From NCBI GenBank assembly GCA_016786745.1, contig JAEUVS010000019.1, forward strand, positions 1-62,305: a DNA stretch of 62,305 nt, in the 5' to 3' direction. Made by a program: the position numbers and the translations under genes. Shown here one piece after another: positions 8,835-18,738 of the stretch. The stretch is from Chitinophagaceae bacterium. Its GTDB lineage: Bacteria > Bacteroidota > Bacteroidia > Chitinophagales > Chitinophagaceae. Within the stretch, counting starts at the first letter, position 1; every line of letters begins with the position of its first letter. The notes under the pieces are model-generated. The model worked only from the letters and a program-made list of their open reading frames with translations, had not been told where the DNA came from and did not search any database.

Positions 8835-11201
8835 ATGAGACGACTGATGAATATCATTATTACCGTTTTTTATCTCTCCCTTCTTCCCGCATGTAATTCT
8901 TCCCCCACACAAACCTCAAAACAAATTTCTGGTTCCGACATCACATGGAAAGTAATAGGATTCGGTGGCGGTGGCAATACCTACTGCCCCACCGTAAGCC
9001 CGCACAACCCGAATATCATGATGCTCAGCTGCGACATGACAGGCTCCTACGTTACCCGTAACGGTGGACAATCCTGGAAAAATTTCAATATCATGGGCCC
9101 CGTGAAAGCATTCACCTACGACCCTATTGATTCCAATGTAGTCTACGCGATTTCAAGAGCTTTGTTCCGCAGCAACAACATGGGTGAAACATGGGAAATG
9201 GTCTTCCCTGCGCCGTCAGACATTGAAAAGGTAGTCACCCAGGGGGATGAAGCCACTGAAACAATCGTTACACACGATAAAAAAACAAAATCCATTTCAG
9301 CATTTGAAATAGATCCCTTCAACTCAAATATCCTGTACGCTGTTATAGCGGAAGACAATAAATATTTTTTTTGCGTGTCGACCAACCGTGGAGCAACATG
9401 GATCAAACAAAGAAGCGTTACACAACCAATAAAAAATATATTTCTACCGCCTGGTTCATCAACCAACCGCACCATCTTACTCGCTGGCACTAATACAGTT
9501 GAAGTACAAAAAGATCACACCTCGAAAACATGGAAAACTCCTGGCAACATCATCCAGTATACAGGCGGATATGATAATGCTAAAAAAAAATTTATTCTGT
9601 ATGCTATCGGTGGGAGATCCCAAACCAAAGCCGAACGCGATCGGCCCGGTGTTTATATCTCTGAAAATGAGGGTGAAACCTGGCAAAATCTTCAACCCAA
9701 TGTTCTCAAACTCGGTAGGAGCACTACCCAAAATCCCGAATGGAGAACAATTGCCACCAGCTCATCGCAACCCGCAACAATCTATCTTTCGTACAGCAAA
9801 TTATTGACAGGTGTCGACACGTTTTCGATGGGCATCCTGAAAAGCACCGACTATGGCAAAACGTGGAACTTTGCCTGGAAAGATCTCCTCACAAAACATG
9901 GAAACTTTTCTGATCCTAACTACAGCGGCGGATGGATCGATGAGCGATTCGATCCGATGTGGGGTGAAAATCCGTTTTGTTTTGGTGTTGCACCTAACAA
10001 TCCTGAAATATGTTATACCACAGACTATGGTCGGGTAACTGTAACTACCAATGGAGGAAAAACGTGGCAGCAGTGTTACACCGTTTCAGATGGAAAGGGC
10101 GGGTGGCATACCACAGGACTGGATGTTACAACCGGGTATGGCTTGGTGGTTGATCCGTTTGACAGTGCTCATTTGTTTTTACCAACCACTGACATAGGAT
10201 TAATGGAAAGCGTTGATGGTGGTAAAAATTGGAAGAGCTGCACAAAAAATAATGGTGTGCCGGAAAATTGGGTAAACACCACGTACTCATTAAATTTTGA
10301 CAACGAGGTTAAAGGCAAAGCATGGGCCGCGATGAGCGTTGTTCATGATCTGCCGCGTACTAAGATGTTTAGGGAACACGGCGTAAACGAGTTTGATGGC
10401 GGTATTGTACTCACGCTCGATGGAGGAAAAACATGGATGCCGGTGAGCGCTTCTATAAGAAGCGGTGCGGTGACCGACCTGCTGATTGACACCTCTTCTT
10501 CAAAAAATAATAGAACGCTTTATGCATGTGTTTTTGGCAAGGGCGTATACAAATCGACAGACGATGGTTTTACCTGGATAAAGAAAAACGCAGGTCTGCC
10601 AGAAAAAGATCCTTTTGCGTGGAGAATTGTAAAACGATATGACGACAATATTTTGTTTTTGATTGTAAGCAGGCGCAATACAGATGACAGTTATGGAAAT
10701 GCCGGTGATGGTGCAATCTATCGTTCCAGCGACAATGCGGAGACATGGAAGCGAATGGAATTGCCGCCTGGTGTTAACGGCCCGGTTAGTCTCGTTGTTG
10801 ATCCTGTTGATCAGAGAAAAATTATTTTTTCTTCATGGGGCAGAGTGTCGGATGACCGCTTCTCATCCGACACCTCCGGTGGAATTTATCTATCGAATGA
10901 TGACGGAAAATCGTGGTCGTGCGTACTTCATGACCAGCATGTTCATGATATTACGATAGACACAAGAAACAATGCATTTTATGCTTGCGGATTTAATAGT
11001 GCAGCTTACAGATCTGATGATCGTGGTAACAACTGGACACGTATTAAGGGTTTTGATTTCAAATGGGGCAAACGCGTTGATCCTGATCCGCGCGATCCAC
11101 ATAAAATTTATGTTTCGACTTTCGGGGGCGGTGTTTGGTATGGACCGGCGGCCGGCGATCCAAATGCTCATGAGCATTTATTTTCTCCTTCTTTCCATTA
11201 G
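8835..11201 (+). CDS. BNR-repeat beta-propeller lipoprotein (sortilin/GH74-like)
   Basis: The 788-residue secreted protein has a lipobox LLPACNSS with Cys20 as the likely lipidated residue. At least six Asp-box or BNR-like repeats are visible, such as RNGGQSWK, NNMGETWE, ENEGETWQ, STDYGKTW, TNGGKTWQ, LDGGKTWM, STDDGFTW, SSDNAETW and NDDGKSWS. They imply one or two beta-propellers, as in VPS10/sortilin domains, sialidases and GH74 xyloglucanases. The N-terminal GGGGNTY followed by CDMTGSY resembles the GH74 start with a possible catalytic Asp, but I cannot confirm the second catalytic residue. It stands upstream of the sigma/FecR/SusCD locus and may be the surface hydrolase or binder for that system. 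Confidence 0.75.
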   Translation: MRRLMNIIITVFYLSLLPACNSSPTQTSKQISGSDITWKVIGFGGGGNTYCPTVSPHNPNIMMLSCDMTGSYVTRNGGQSWKNFNIMGPVKAFTYDPIDSNVVYAISRALFRSNNMGETWEMVFPAPSDIEKVVTQGDEATETIVTHDKKTKSISAFEIDPFNSNILYAVIAEDNKYFFCVSTNRGATWIKQRSVTQPIKNIFLPPGSSTNRTILLAGTNTVEVQKDHTSKTWKTPGNIIQYTGGYDNAKKKFILYAIGGRSQTKAERDRPGVYISENEGETWQNLQPNVLKLGRSTTQNPEWRTIATSSSQPATIYLSYSKLLTGVDTFSMGILKSTDYGKTWNFAWKDLLTKHGNFSDPNYSGGWIDERFDPMWGENPFCFGVAPNNPEICYTTDYGRVTVTTNGGKTWQQCYTVSDGKGGWHTTGLDVTTGYGLVVDPFDSAHLFLPTTDIGLMESVDGGKNWKSCTKNNGVPENWVNTTYSLNFDNEVKGKAWAAMSVVHDLPRTKMFREHGVNEFDGGIVLTLDGGKTWMPVSASIRSGAVTDLLIDTSSSKNNRTLYACVFGKGVYKSTDDGFTWIKKNAGLPEKDPFAWRIVKRYDDNILFLIVSRRNTDDSYGNAGDGAIYRSSDNAETWKRMELPPGVNGPVSLVVDPVDQRKIIFSSWGRVSDDRFSSDTSGGIYLSNDDGKSWSCVLHDQHVHDITIDTRNNAFYACGFNSAAYRSDDRGNNWTRIKGFDFKWGKRVDPDPRDPHKIYVSTFGGGVWYGPAAGDPNAHEHLFSPSFH

Positions 11202-11274
11202 CGACAGGTGTCAATTGAAAGAATATTTATAGCTTTAACCGGCAGATATTTTTTTATTGGATTGTTATGTCGTT

Positions 11275-11916
11275 ATGAGTTTTATCGCAGAAAATTCACC
11301 GGGTGATGTAGAACTGATTGCTGCATGCAGGCAGGGAAGTGAACACGCCTTTCGTCAACTTTTCGATAAGTACTGGCATGACCTTTATCAGATTGCGATA
11401 AAAAGAATCGCATCGACCGAAGATGTGAAAGACATTCTGCAGGATGTTTTTTTATCACTCTGGAACAATATCGCAGATGTAAAAGTCGTCGACACACTTG
11501 GAGGATATTTATATGTTTCTCTGCGTAATAAAATCCTGAACTACTATTCCAAGCAGGATAGCCGTTTCAAAGCTTTGGCACATCAGCAATTTGTTGCCGT
11601 TGAATCTGAAGATATTGCTTGGGCGAATCTGCATGTCAAAGAGATCCAGCAGTTTATTGCGAACCAGGTATCGCGGATGCCTGCACAGATGAAACAGGTA
11701 TACCTGTTGAGCCGCGAGGAATATCTCACCAACGCAGAAATTGCACAGTTGATGGGTCTGGCTCCTCAAACTGTTAAAAATCAACTCTACAGGGCGCTTC
11801 AGAGGATCCGCGAGAACCTCAACTCACCCGATTCCCAGTTGAGGTTCATTATCATTGTTACGTCTGCATACTATTATTATCACACCCTACTGCTTCAGGG
11901 AAAGTACCCGGGATAA
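11275..11916 (+). CDS. ECF RNA polymerase sigma-70 factor (FecI-like)
   Basis: The 213-residue ECF sigma factor shows region 2 (AFRQLFDKYWHDLYQIA, then TEDVKDILQDVFLSLWNN) and region 4 with the helix-turn-helix NAEIAQLMGLAPQTVKNQ. The typical Bacteroidota partner, a FecR anti-sigma factor, begins 75 bases downstream and a SusC carrying an STN domain follows. This is the FecI-FecR-FecA transduction layout in which substrate binding at the outer membrane frees the sigma factor. I start at the ATG at 11275; a TTG at 11257 would add six residues without similarity. Confidence 0.93.
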   Translation: MSFIAENSPGDVELIAACRQGSEHAFRQLFDKYWHDLYQIAIKRIASTEDVKDILQDVFLSLWNNIADVKVVDTLGGYLYVSLRNKILNYYSKQDSRFKALAHQQFVAVESEDIAWANLHVKEIQQFIANQVSRMPAQMKQVYLLSREEYLTNAEIAQLMGLAPQTVKNQLYRALQRIRENLNSPDSQLRFIIIVTSAYYYYHTLLLQGKYPG

Positions 11917-11991
11917 TCACTAAAAAATATTTTTAATTTTTTGTGGCACTTCAGTTAATCTCAACTGTTATGGATAATAAAGGTTGGGCTT

Positions 11992-13134
11992 ATGCAAGAA
12001 TTGAAGGAACTGATCAGAAAATACAACGAAGGAACCTGTACCGCGGAAGAGAAGGCGTTTGTTGAAAGCTGGTACCAGCTTTTTGACCTGAGAAAAGGAG
12101 AAGAATTGCCACAGAGTGAGCTGTTGGATTTGAAAGAACAGGTTTGGCTTTCAATGCAGAACAAGCAAAAGGCGGTTGAATTAAGCGTTGTATCTAAAAC
12201 TCCTCATTACCGGCGTTGGTATTACGTTGCTGCAGCTGTAGTGGCAGCGGCGATTCTTGGGCTCAGCGTGTTTCAATTTTATTTCAGGGAGGGTGATCAA
12301 CCCTTGCGGCCCGTTCAGGAAGAAATTGCAGGCGGTGATGTTGCACCAGGCACGAGCAAGGCCCAGCTAGTGCTCGGCAACGGAAAAGTGGTGGATCTGA
12401 GTGCGCAAAATGAAGGCTTACTTACCGAAGCAGATGGAACCGTAATCGATCGCCAGTCGGGGAGACTGATCTATAATCAAAACGATGGTGAGTTGGAATC
12501 AACTTACAATACTTTGATTGTTCCAAAGGGTGGAGAATATCAATTGTTGTTGTCCGATGGCAGTAAAGTGTGGATGAATGCTGCTTCCTCCTTAAGATAT
12601 CCTACACGTTTTAATAGGAAAGAGAGACTGCTTTACCTGGATGGTGAGGCTTACTTCGATGTAAAAAGAAACACAAAATTGCCTTTCAAAGTGGTAACGG
12701 AAGATGGTGTAGTGGTAGAGGTGCTCGGTACCAAATTCAATGTGATGAGTTATAACGATGAGAAGTCTGTTAAAACTGCGTTGGAATCGGGATCGGTAAA
12801 AGTTGTTAGCCGGAACAAGTCGGTTCTGCTGTCGCCATCGCAGGTAGGTGAATGGCAAAAAGAAAATAAAAATCTCAATGTACAGGAAGGTGATCTCGAT
12901 AAAATATTGGCGTGGAAGAATGGGATGATTGAGTTCCGCGATGATGATATTGAGTTGATCATGCGACAGATCTCAAGGTGGTATGATATTGAAATTGTTT
13001 TTACAGGCAGGAAGTCGCAGGGGCGATATAGTGGCTCGATACGCCGTCAGTCGCAATTGTCGAAAGTGCTGGAAATATTAAAAGCGGGAGGAGTGCAATG
13101 TTATCTTGAAGGCAGAAAACTCATAGTTGAGTAA
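11992..13134 (+). CDS. FecR-family anti-sigma factor
   Basis: The 380-residue inner-membrane protein has a cytoplasmic N-terminal domain of about 70 residues (KELIRKYNEGTCTAEEKAFV) that binds the sigma factor, one transmembrane helix at about 77-97 (YYVAAAVVAAAILGLSVFQF), a periplasmic FecR beta domain (TLIVPKGGEYQLLLSDG, VWMNAASSLRYPTRF, FKVVTEDGVVVEVLGTKFN) and a C-terminal DUF4974 domain (IEFRDDDIELIMRQISRWYD) that contacts the STN domain of the transducer. It lies between the sigma gene and the STN-carrying SusC gene. Confidence 0.94.
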   Translation: MQELKELIRKYNEGTCTAEEKAFVESWYQLFDLRKGEELPQSELLDLKEQVWLSMQNKQKAVELSVVSKTPHYRRWYYVAAAVVAAAILGLSVFQFYFREGDQPLRPVQEEIAGGDVAPGTSKAQLVLGNGKVVDLSAQNEGLLTEADGTVIDRQSGRLIYNQNDGELESTYNTLIVPKGGEYQLLLSDGSKVWMNAASSLRYPTRFNRKERLLYLDGEAYFDVKRNTKLPFKVVTEDGVVVEVLGTKFNVMSYNDEKSVKTALESGSVKVVSRNKSVLLSPSQVGEWQKENKNLNVQEGDLDKILAWKNGMIEFRDDDIELIMRQISRWYDIEIVFTGRKSQGRYSGSIRRQSQLSKVLEILKAGGVQCYLEGRKLIVE

Positions 13135-13157
13135 GTAAGAGTTTAATTACAACAAAG

Positions 13158-13181
13158 CCGGAGACGTGGCTGCGTCTCCGG
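13158..13181 (+). promoter_or_regulatory. Strong hairpin between fecR and susC
   Basis: A perfect 9-bp inverted repeat (CCGGAGACG / CGTCTCCGG, loop TGGCTG) lies 23 bases after the fecR stop and 69 bases before the susC start. It is not followed by a run of T, so it is not a canonical Rho-independent terminator; it could be an RNA processing or stability element or a weak attenuator that separates regulator from transporter expression. Confidence 0.6.
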
Positions 13182-13250
13182 TAGAATGTTATGATTAAAA
13201 CAAAATACATATGGATGTAAGCTATTGTCTAACCAAAACTGTTCGAAGTT

Positions 13251-16200
13251 ATGCAAATTAACCGCAACTGCAAATGGAGTATAAGGTCGTATGTTCCCAT
13301 TGGCGCCTTAACCATCAAGATTATGAAATTAACTGCAATCATCTTACTTTCTGCAACGCTTCATGTGAGTGCGGCGGGGTTTTCCCAAAGCATTTCGCTG
13401 AAAGTTCGGAATGCTTCGCTGGAAGAAGTATTCAAAGAGATACGTAAACAATCGGGATTTGTATTCTTCTACAAAGCAGATCTTCTGAAGGGTGTACCCA
13501 AAATATCGCTTACGGCGAAACGGGCGGATCTCGCTGAAGTGCTTGACAGGTGTCTGTATGGTTTACCCCTGAGCTACGTTATTATCGACAAGACAATTGT
13601 GATCAAATCACGGGCGGAAGTTCTACAAAAAACACTTGAAGGAGAAAAACCGGTGGTAATTGATTTTGTAGTTGAAGGAGTAGTCCAATCAACTGATGGC
13701 GCTCCTTTAGCGGGCGCTTCTGTTAAGCTAAAAGGAACAGATTTCGGAACTGTAACAAACTCCGAGGGTCAGTTTTCGTTAAGCGTTCCAGAGAGGGGCG
13801 GAACGCTGATAGTTTCTTATGTGGGTTACAGTTCGTTTGAAATTTCAGTAAGCAAAGCCCAGAATGTACGCGTGCGGTTGATTAAACAGGAAGCGGCAAT
13901 AGACGAAGTTGTTGTAGTGGGTTATGGAACACAGAAAAAAAGTGACGTAACGGGAGCAGTAAGCTCTGTGAAGGGATCCGATCTTACAAGTTTACCCGTG
14001 CAGCGTGTTGACCAGGCTTTGCAGGGACGGGCTTCCGGAATTTATGTGTTGAATACCGACGGGTCACCAGGCGGAAATACAACGATCAGGGTGAGGGGGA
14101 TGAATTCTATCAACGGAGGGAACGCAGCATTGATAGTGATAGATGGTTTACAGGGCGGAAATCTCAACTCACTCAATCCAAACGACATCGCTTCCATCGA
14201 AATACTTAAAGATGCTTCGGCAACTGCGATCTATGGTTCGCAGGGTGCAAACGGAGTGATACTGGTGACAACGAAGCTTGGAAAATCGGGTAAACCCGTT
14301 ATCAACTATGGATACAATGTCGGCGCACAGAAGCTCCGTAAAAGACTTGAATTTATGGATGCTGCAGATTTCGCAAGAACAACAAACGCAGCAATCGCAA
14401 TGGAAAACGGATCGGGCATTCCTCCTGATCCAATATTCACCGATCAGGAAATACAGGAGTTTGAAAAAACAGGAGGCACTAACTGGCTGGATGTTATTTA
14501 CCGGACCGCTATAGTACAAAATCATAACCTTTCTATCAGCGGGGGTACAGACAATTTAAGATACCTGGTTTCAGGAGGTTACCTCGATCAGCCAGGTATT
14601 TTGAAGGGGTCTGAGTATAAAAGGATGTCGCTCCGCACAAACATCGAAGCGCATATGAATAGGTGGGCAACTTTCGGACTCAACTGGGCGGGTTCCAAAG
14701 AGATGGGTAATACTACTCTTGCAGGCGATGGCAACCCGGAAGTAGACTGGAGGGGAAATCCACTGAGTTCCGCACTGCGCTGGGCACCAACGGCAGAATT
14801 ATATGACGATGCAGGAAATTATGCGCGACATCCATTCTATGGCGCTTCAAGCGCCGGCAACCCTTTGGCAAATGCCATCGAGCCGCTGTTCGACAACAAT
14901 ACGATCATCAACAACATCAATACGTACCTTGATTTTAGAGTACTCGAAAGTTTGAAACTAAGAGTTTCAGTTGGCGGCTTATTCACCAACATCAACAACC
15001 TCAATTATTACAATCTAGAAACAAAACACGGTCTTTCCAGGAATGGATACGGAGAATCTTTTGTCGACGTAAAAAAGCGCTATCAAAATTCAAACATTCT
15101 TACGTACGACAAAATTTTTGCACAACATCATTTTACATTCACCGGCCTCCTGGAGCAACAATATGAAAGAAGCAACACCCAGGCCCTCGTTGCGCAGAAT
15201 TTTCTTTCGGACCAGACAAGGATATACGACCTGGGCTCTGCTCTGGATGTTGTGAATTCTTCAGACTCGTATGAACGCGTGCTCAATTCGTACATGGGCA
15301 GGGTCAACTATTCATTTGCAAATAAATATTTGCTCACGGCGAGTTTCAGAGCCGATGGATCTTCTGTTTTTGGGACCGACAATAAGTGGGGATACTTTCC
15401 GTCAATGTCGCTCGCATGGAATCTTGCGGAAGAATCATTCATCCGGGATCTGAATGTGATTTCTGAATTAAAGTTGAGAGGAAGCTGGGGTAGAACCGGC
15501 AACCAGGCAATATCGGCATATCAGACCATCGCTAAAGTATCATCGGGATATAACTACCCTTACAATGGAACCGATCAAACCGACATTGGTTTCCGGGTAA
15601 CCTCAGCAGCAAATCCAAAATTAAAATGGGAAACGACAACGCAAACAAATTTTGGCGTTGACTTTTCTGTTTTTCGTGGACGGGTAAACGGTTCAATCGA
15701 CTATTACAAAAAAACTACAAAGGACCTTCTCATGCCACGTCAGCTTGCAACAATGACTGGACTGGCAAGTGTTGTTGATAATGTGGGCTCGGTTGAGAAT
15801 AAAGGGATCGACTTATCTATCAATGGCGACATCCTCACAAACAATCTGAAATGGAATTCAGGCGTCACTTTTTCAGTCAACCGAAATAAAGTGCTTGACA
15901 TTGGCGACAACCCATATTTAAAATTTGTAACCACACTCGGCGGGTTTGGTATCGATGGCGGATTACTTTACCTGAAAAAGGGTGAACCATTTGGGCAGAT
16001 GTATGGTTACGGGTATGAAGGGATCTGGAGTACAAAACAGGCATCAGAAGCTGCTGCATATGGACAATTGCCCGGGGATCCGATATACACAGATGTAAAC
16101 AAAGATGGAACGATCGACGCATTGGACCGGATGGTGATCGGCAATGCGCTTCCGGATTTTGTGTTCGGCTGGAATAACAGGTTCACGTTTGGAAATTTTG

Positions 16201-16685
16201 ACCTGTCGTTTCTCATCCAGGGCGTGAAGGGGAATAATATTTTCAACACCCCTCAAATACGTTTAGAGTCAACTTATGAAGGCAAAAGTAAGAGATTGCT
16301 TGACCGATGGACGCCCGATCATCAGAACACAGACATACCGGCATTTACAGACGAGCTTACGAGGATAAATGCTAACCTCGTCAGCAAAATAGCCCTACCA
16401 GGCGATGAAGTAAATCAGACAAGTCATTTTGTTGAAGACGGCTCATACATTCGTTTGAAGAACATCAATCTTACTTATTCCATTCCGCCTTCGTTGTACA
16501 AAAAGCTTGGGTTTTCGAATGCAAGAGTTTATTTCAGCGGGATGAACCTCATCACGCTCACCGACTATTCTGGTTTTGATCCCGAAGTAAGTTCCTTTAA
16601 GGGCAACGATGCTCGTATCGGAATAGATTTCAGTAATTATCCAACTTCCAAAATTTACACTTTTGGAATAGACCTGTCATTTTAA
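13251..16685 (+). CDS. SusC/RagA TonB-linked outer-membrane transporter with STN domain
   Basis: This 1144-residue outer-membrane transporter has an extended signal region ending near VSAAGFSQ, an STN signalling domain at about 45-120 (SLEEVFKEIRKQSGFVFFYK, VPKISLTAKRADLAEVLDRC), a carboxypeptidase-regulatory-like domain at about 140-220, the SusC/RagA motif VVGYGTQKKSDVTGAVSSVK, the plug (LQGRASGIYVLNTDG, ASATAIYGSQGANGVILVTT), and a 22-strand barrel ending in FGIDLSF. With SusD as lid it imports oligosaccharides or peptides with TonB energy. The STN domain couples it to the upstream FecR and sigma factor. The ligand is unknown; the nearby phosphatase hints at a phosphorylated or phosphate-bearing substrate, which is speculative. 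Confidence 0.95.
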   Translation: MQINRNCKWSIRSYVPIGALTIKIMKLTAIILLSATLHVSAAGFSQSISLKVRNASLEEVFKEIRKQSGFVFFYKADLLKGVPKISLTAKRADLAEVLDRCLYGLPLSYVIIDKTIVIKSRAEVLQKTLEGEKPVVIDFVVEGVVQSTDGAPLAGASVKLKGTDFGTVTNSEGQFSLSVPERGGTLIVSYVGYSSFEISVSKAQNVRVRLIKQEAAIDEVVVVGYGTQKKSDVTGAVSSVKGSDLTSLPVQRVDQALQGRASGIYVLNTDGSPGGNTTIRVRGMNSINGGNAALIVIDGLQGGNLNSLNPNDIASIEILKDASATAIYGSQGANGVILVTTKLGKSGKPVINYGYNVGAQKLRKRLEFMDAADFARTTNAAIAMENGSGIPPDPIFTDQEIQEFEKTGGTNWLDVIYRTAIVQNHNLSISGGTDNLRYLVSGGYLDQPGILKGSEYKRMSLRTNIEAHMNRWATFGLNWAGSKEMGNTTLAGDGNPEVDWRGNPLSSALRWAPTAELYDDAGNYARHPFYGASSAGNPLANAIEPLFDNNTIINNINTYLDFRVLESLKLRVSVGGLFTNINNLNYYNLETKHGLSRNGYGESFVDVKKRYQNSNILTYDKIFAQHHFTFTGLLEQQYERSNTQALVAQNFLSDQTRIYDLGSALDVVNSSDSYERVLNSYMGRVNYSFANKYLLTASFRADGSSVFGTDNKWGYFPSMSLAWNLAEESFIRDLNVISELKLRGSWGRTGNQAISAYQTIAKVSSGYNYPYNGTDQTDIGFRVTSAANPKLKWETTTQTNFGVDFSVFRGRVNGSIDYYKKTTKDLLMPRQLATMTGLASVVDNVGSVENKGIDLSINGDILTNNLKWNSGVTFSVNRNKVLDIGDNPYLKFVTTLGGFGIDGGLLYLKKGEPFGQMYGYGYEGIWSTKQASEAAAYGQLPGDPIYTDVNKDGTIDALDRMVIGNALPDFVFGWNNRFTFGNFDLSFLIQGVKGNNIFNTPQIRLESTYEGKSKRLLDRWTPDHQNTDIPAFTDELTRINANLVSKIALPGDEVNQTSHFVEDGSYIRLKNINLTYSIPPSLYKKLGFSNARVYFSGMNLITLTDYSGFDPEVSSFKGNDARIGIDFSNYPTSKIYTFGIDLSF

Positions 16686-16696
16686 AACTTACGAAA

Positions 16697-18133
16697 ATGA
16701 AATTTCAAGCTATAAACCTGCTAGTTGCTATTCTATTCATCTGTACGATACCAGTTGGTTGTAAAAAACTGGTGGAAAAACCTATTGCCGTAAATACACC
16801 TGAAAATTTTTATCAAACACCTGCACAGGTAGAATCGGCATACGCCGCAGCAATGAATGAACTGTATACGGAATGGTCGGGGTACAATGGTGCGGGTAAT
16901 GATTTATTTATTAACGATGACCAGTTTTTTAATGGAGATCTAAATATTACAAGTTCGCACGCCGACGCGGCATGGGCCATGCATTATGGCGCAATATTGA
17001 ACGTGAACACAGCTTTGAAAGCAATAAAGAATGGAAATCTTTCAGCGTTCGACAGCGAGGTCGTCGACGAACTGGTAGGTCAGGGTAGATTTATAAGAGC
17101 ATACAATTATTTCACGCTGGTAAGGATGTTCGGCGGGGTTCCCCTGCTTACTGAAGATTCACCGGATCCGACCATTGAATCCATTGGTCGCTCTACAGTT
17201 GCGGAGACATATGCGTTAATCGAAAGCGATTTTCTCGACGCCATTGCTAAACTGCCTGACAATTGGCCTGACCAGCCAGGCAAGCCTGCAAAAGGTGCCG
17301 CAAAAAGTCTTCTGGCAAAAGCGTACTTGACCATGGCTACAGCCCCGCTCAATGAAACTTCCAATTACGCTAAAGCCGCGGCGCTGGCTGATGAAGTAAT
17401 GCAGTCCGGAATTTATCACCTCGAAGAACTGGTAGGAGATGTTTTCCAGGATAATCATAAATACGGCCCTGAAATGATATGGAGTCTTAATGCAAATGAT
17501 TTTGACCGCGCCACTGATCAGCACACTTATGCACCAGACTTTCTGGGTGGATGGGGCGGAGGAAAAGTTGAGCCCGCATTTGAGCAAAGTTTCCCCACAC
17601 AACCAAGAAAGAAAGCCTACCTCTTTACTGAATACAATGGTTTACCCTACACAGATCCATCGTGGTCGCCGGATAACTATCCCTTTATCCAGAAATACCT
17701 GAATGTTTCAGCAGAAGACTATGACAGAGGAAAATCGGTTCTGAATATTCCAATCATCAGGTATGCAGATGTATTGTTGATTTATGCAGAGGCAGCAAAT
17801 AAAGCTAATAGCGGACCAACACAGGCTGCGGTTGATGCAATCAATCTTGTAAGGCAGCGCGCAAATGGAAACTCAAATAATCCAGGTTACCCCGACCTGA
17901 CCACAGCTATGTCGGAAAACGATTTTGATGACGCGGTGATACAGGAAAGAAGTTTTGAATTATGCTTTGAAATGGACCGCTGGTTCGACCTGGTAAGAAA
18001 GAGAATCGTGAAGGAAAAGAATCCCACTTATCAGCAAAATTTTACTGACGACGATTATTTGTTTCCAATACCCGAGTTGGATCTGCGATTGAATGACAAG
18101 CTCGTACAAAATCCCGGTTATCCTACACCATAA
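16697..18133 (+). CDS. SusD/RagB-family surface lipoprotein
   Basis: The 478-residue lipoprotein (lipobox IPVGCKK, Cys22) is the ligand-binding lid of the SusC transporter 11 bases upstream. It shows the SusD order: an N-terminal helical part (NFYQTPAQVESAYAAAMNEL), TPR-like helices (GQGRFIRAYNYFTLVRMFGG, GAAKSLLAKAYLTMA) and the C-terminal signature (IPIIRYADVLLIYAEAANKA, INLVRQRANGN, IQERSFELCFEMDRWFDLVR, PIPELDLRLNDKLVQNPGY). The pairing and spacing with SusC are standard. Substrate is unknown. Confidence 0.95.
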   Translation: MKFQAINLLVAILFICTIPVGCKKLVEKPIAVNTPENFYQTPAQVESAYAAAMNELYTEWSGYNGAGNDLFINDDQFFNGDLNITSSHADAAWAMHYGAILNVNTALKAIKNGNLSAFDSEVVDELVGQGRFIRAYNYFTLVRMFGGVPLLTEDSPDPTIESIGRSTVAETYALIESDFLDAIAKLPDNWPDQPGKPAKGAAKSLLAKAYLTMATAPLNETSNYAKAAALADEVMQSGIYHLEELVGDVFQDNHKYGPEMIWSLNANDFDRATDQHTYAPDFLGGWGGGKVEPAFEQSFPTQPRKKAYLFTEYNGLPYTDPSWSPDNYPFIQKYLNVSAEDYDRGKSVLNIPIIRYADVLLIYAEAANKANSGPTQAAVDAINLVRQRANGNSNNPGYPDLTTAMSENDFDDAVIQERSFELCFEMDRWFDLVRKRIVKEKNPTYQQNFTDDDYLFPIPELDLRLNDKLVQNPGYPTP

Positions 18134-18152
18134 AGAAGCCGGCTTAAATACT

Positions 18153-18737
18153 TTGGTATCCGCAGTTTCACTTTCATCCGAAAAATGTCCTTCCACGCAT
18201 CATTTGACGTGGAAGGCATTTCGGAATGGGAATGTGGAAGCATTTGAAATGCTTTACTATTATTACTTCCACGAACTTTTTAACAACAACCGGAACATAT
18301 GCGCTGATAAGGAGATGATCAGGGATTGCATTCACGATCTGTTTGTTGAAATTTGGGAGAAACGAACCCGGTTATCAGTACCTTATTCGGTGAAGGCGTA
18401 TTTACAGATTTCGGTGAGAAGGAGGCTTATCAGGTCCCTGCGCGAGCGACGCCTGAGGCAGGAAAGGTTGGAAATTCCCGAGATGATCGCGCTTTCCAGT
18501 GAAGATAGTTTAATAGGAGAACAGACTATACTGTTTCGATCACGTCTTGTGGTTCGTGCGTTGTCCTGCCTTACCGGGAGACAACAAAAGGCTTTGTTCC
18601 TGAAATTCTATGCGGGTATGAGCTACCCGGAGATCGCGGAAAGTATGTCTATAACAAAGCGATCTGTGTATAATATTGTGGCAAAAGCAATCAGTATTTT
18701 ACAGTGTCGATTCAATCGTTCCGATTTCATGAAATGA
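18153..18737 (+). CDS. Second ECF RNA polymerase sigma-70 factor
   Basis: The ECF sigma factor shows region 2 (WKAFRNGNVEAFEMLYYYYF, MIRDCIHDLFVEIWEKR) and region 4 (LTGRQQKALFLKFYAGM, YPEIAESMSITKRSVYNIV). Its start is uncertain: a TTG at 18153 gives 194 residues and begins just before the conserved WKAFRNGN block, whereas an ATG at 18093 would overlap susD by 41 bases. No FecR gene accompanies it. It lies directly after SusD and ends one base before the phosphatase gene, so the uptake locus carries two sigma factors, one at each end. Confidence 0.85.
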   Translation: MVSAVSLSSEKCPSTHHLTWKAFRNGNVEAFEMLYYYYFHELFNNNRNICADKEMIRDCIHDLFVEIWEKRTRLSVPYSVKAYLQISVRRRLIRSLRERRLRQERLEIPEMIALSSEDSLIGEQTILFRSRLVVRALSCLTGRQQKALFLKFYAGMSYPEIAESMSITKRSVYNIVAKAISILQCRFNRSDFMK

Positions 18738-18738
18738 C

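Noticed and set aside
8673..8912. Minus-strand open frame over the DJ-1 fragment
   Set aside because: It only contains 18 or so DJ-1-like residues in a frame shifted relative to the gene, and overlaps the signal peptide of the BNR lipoprotein.
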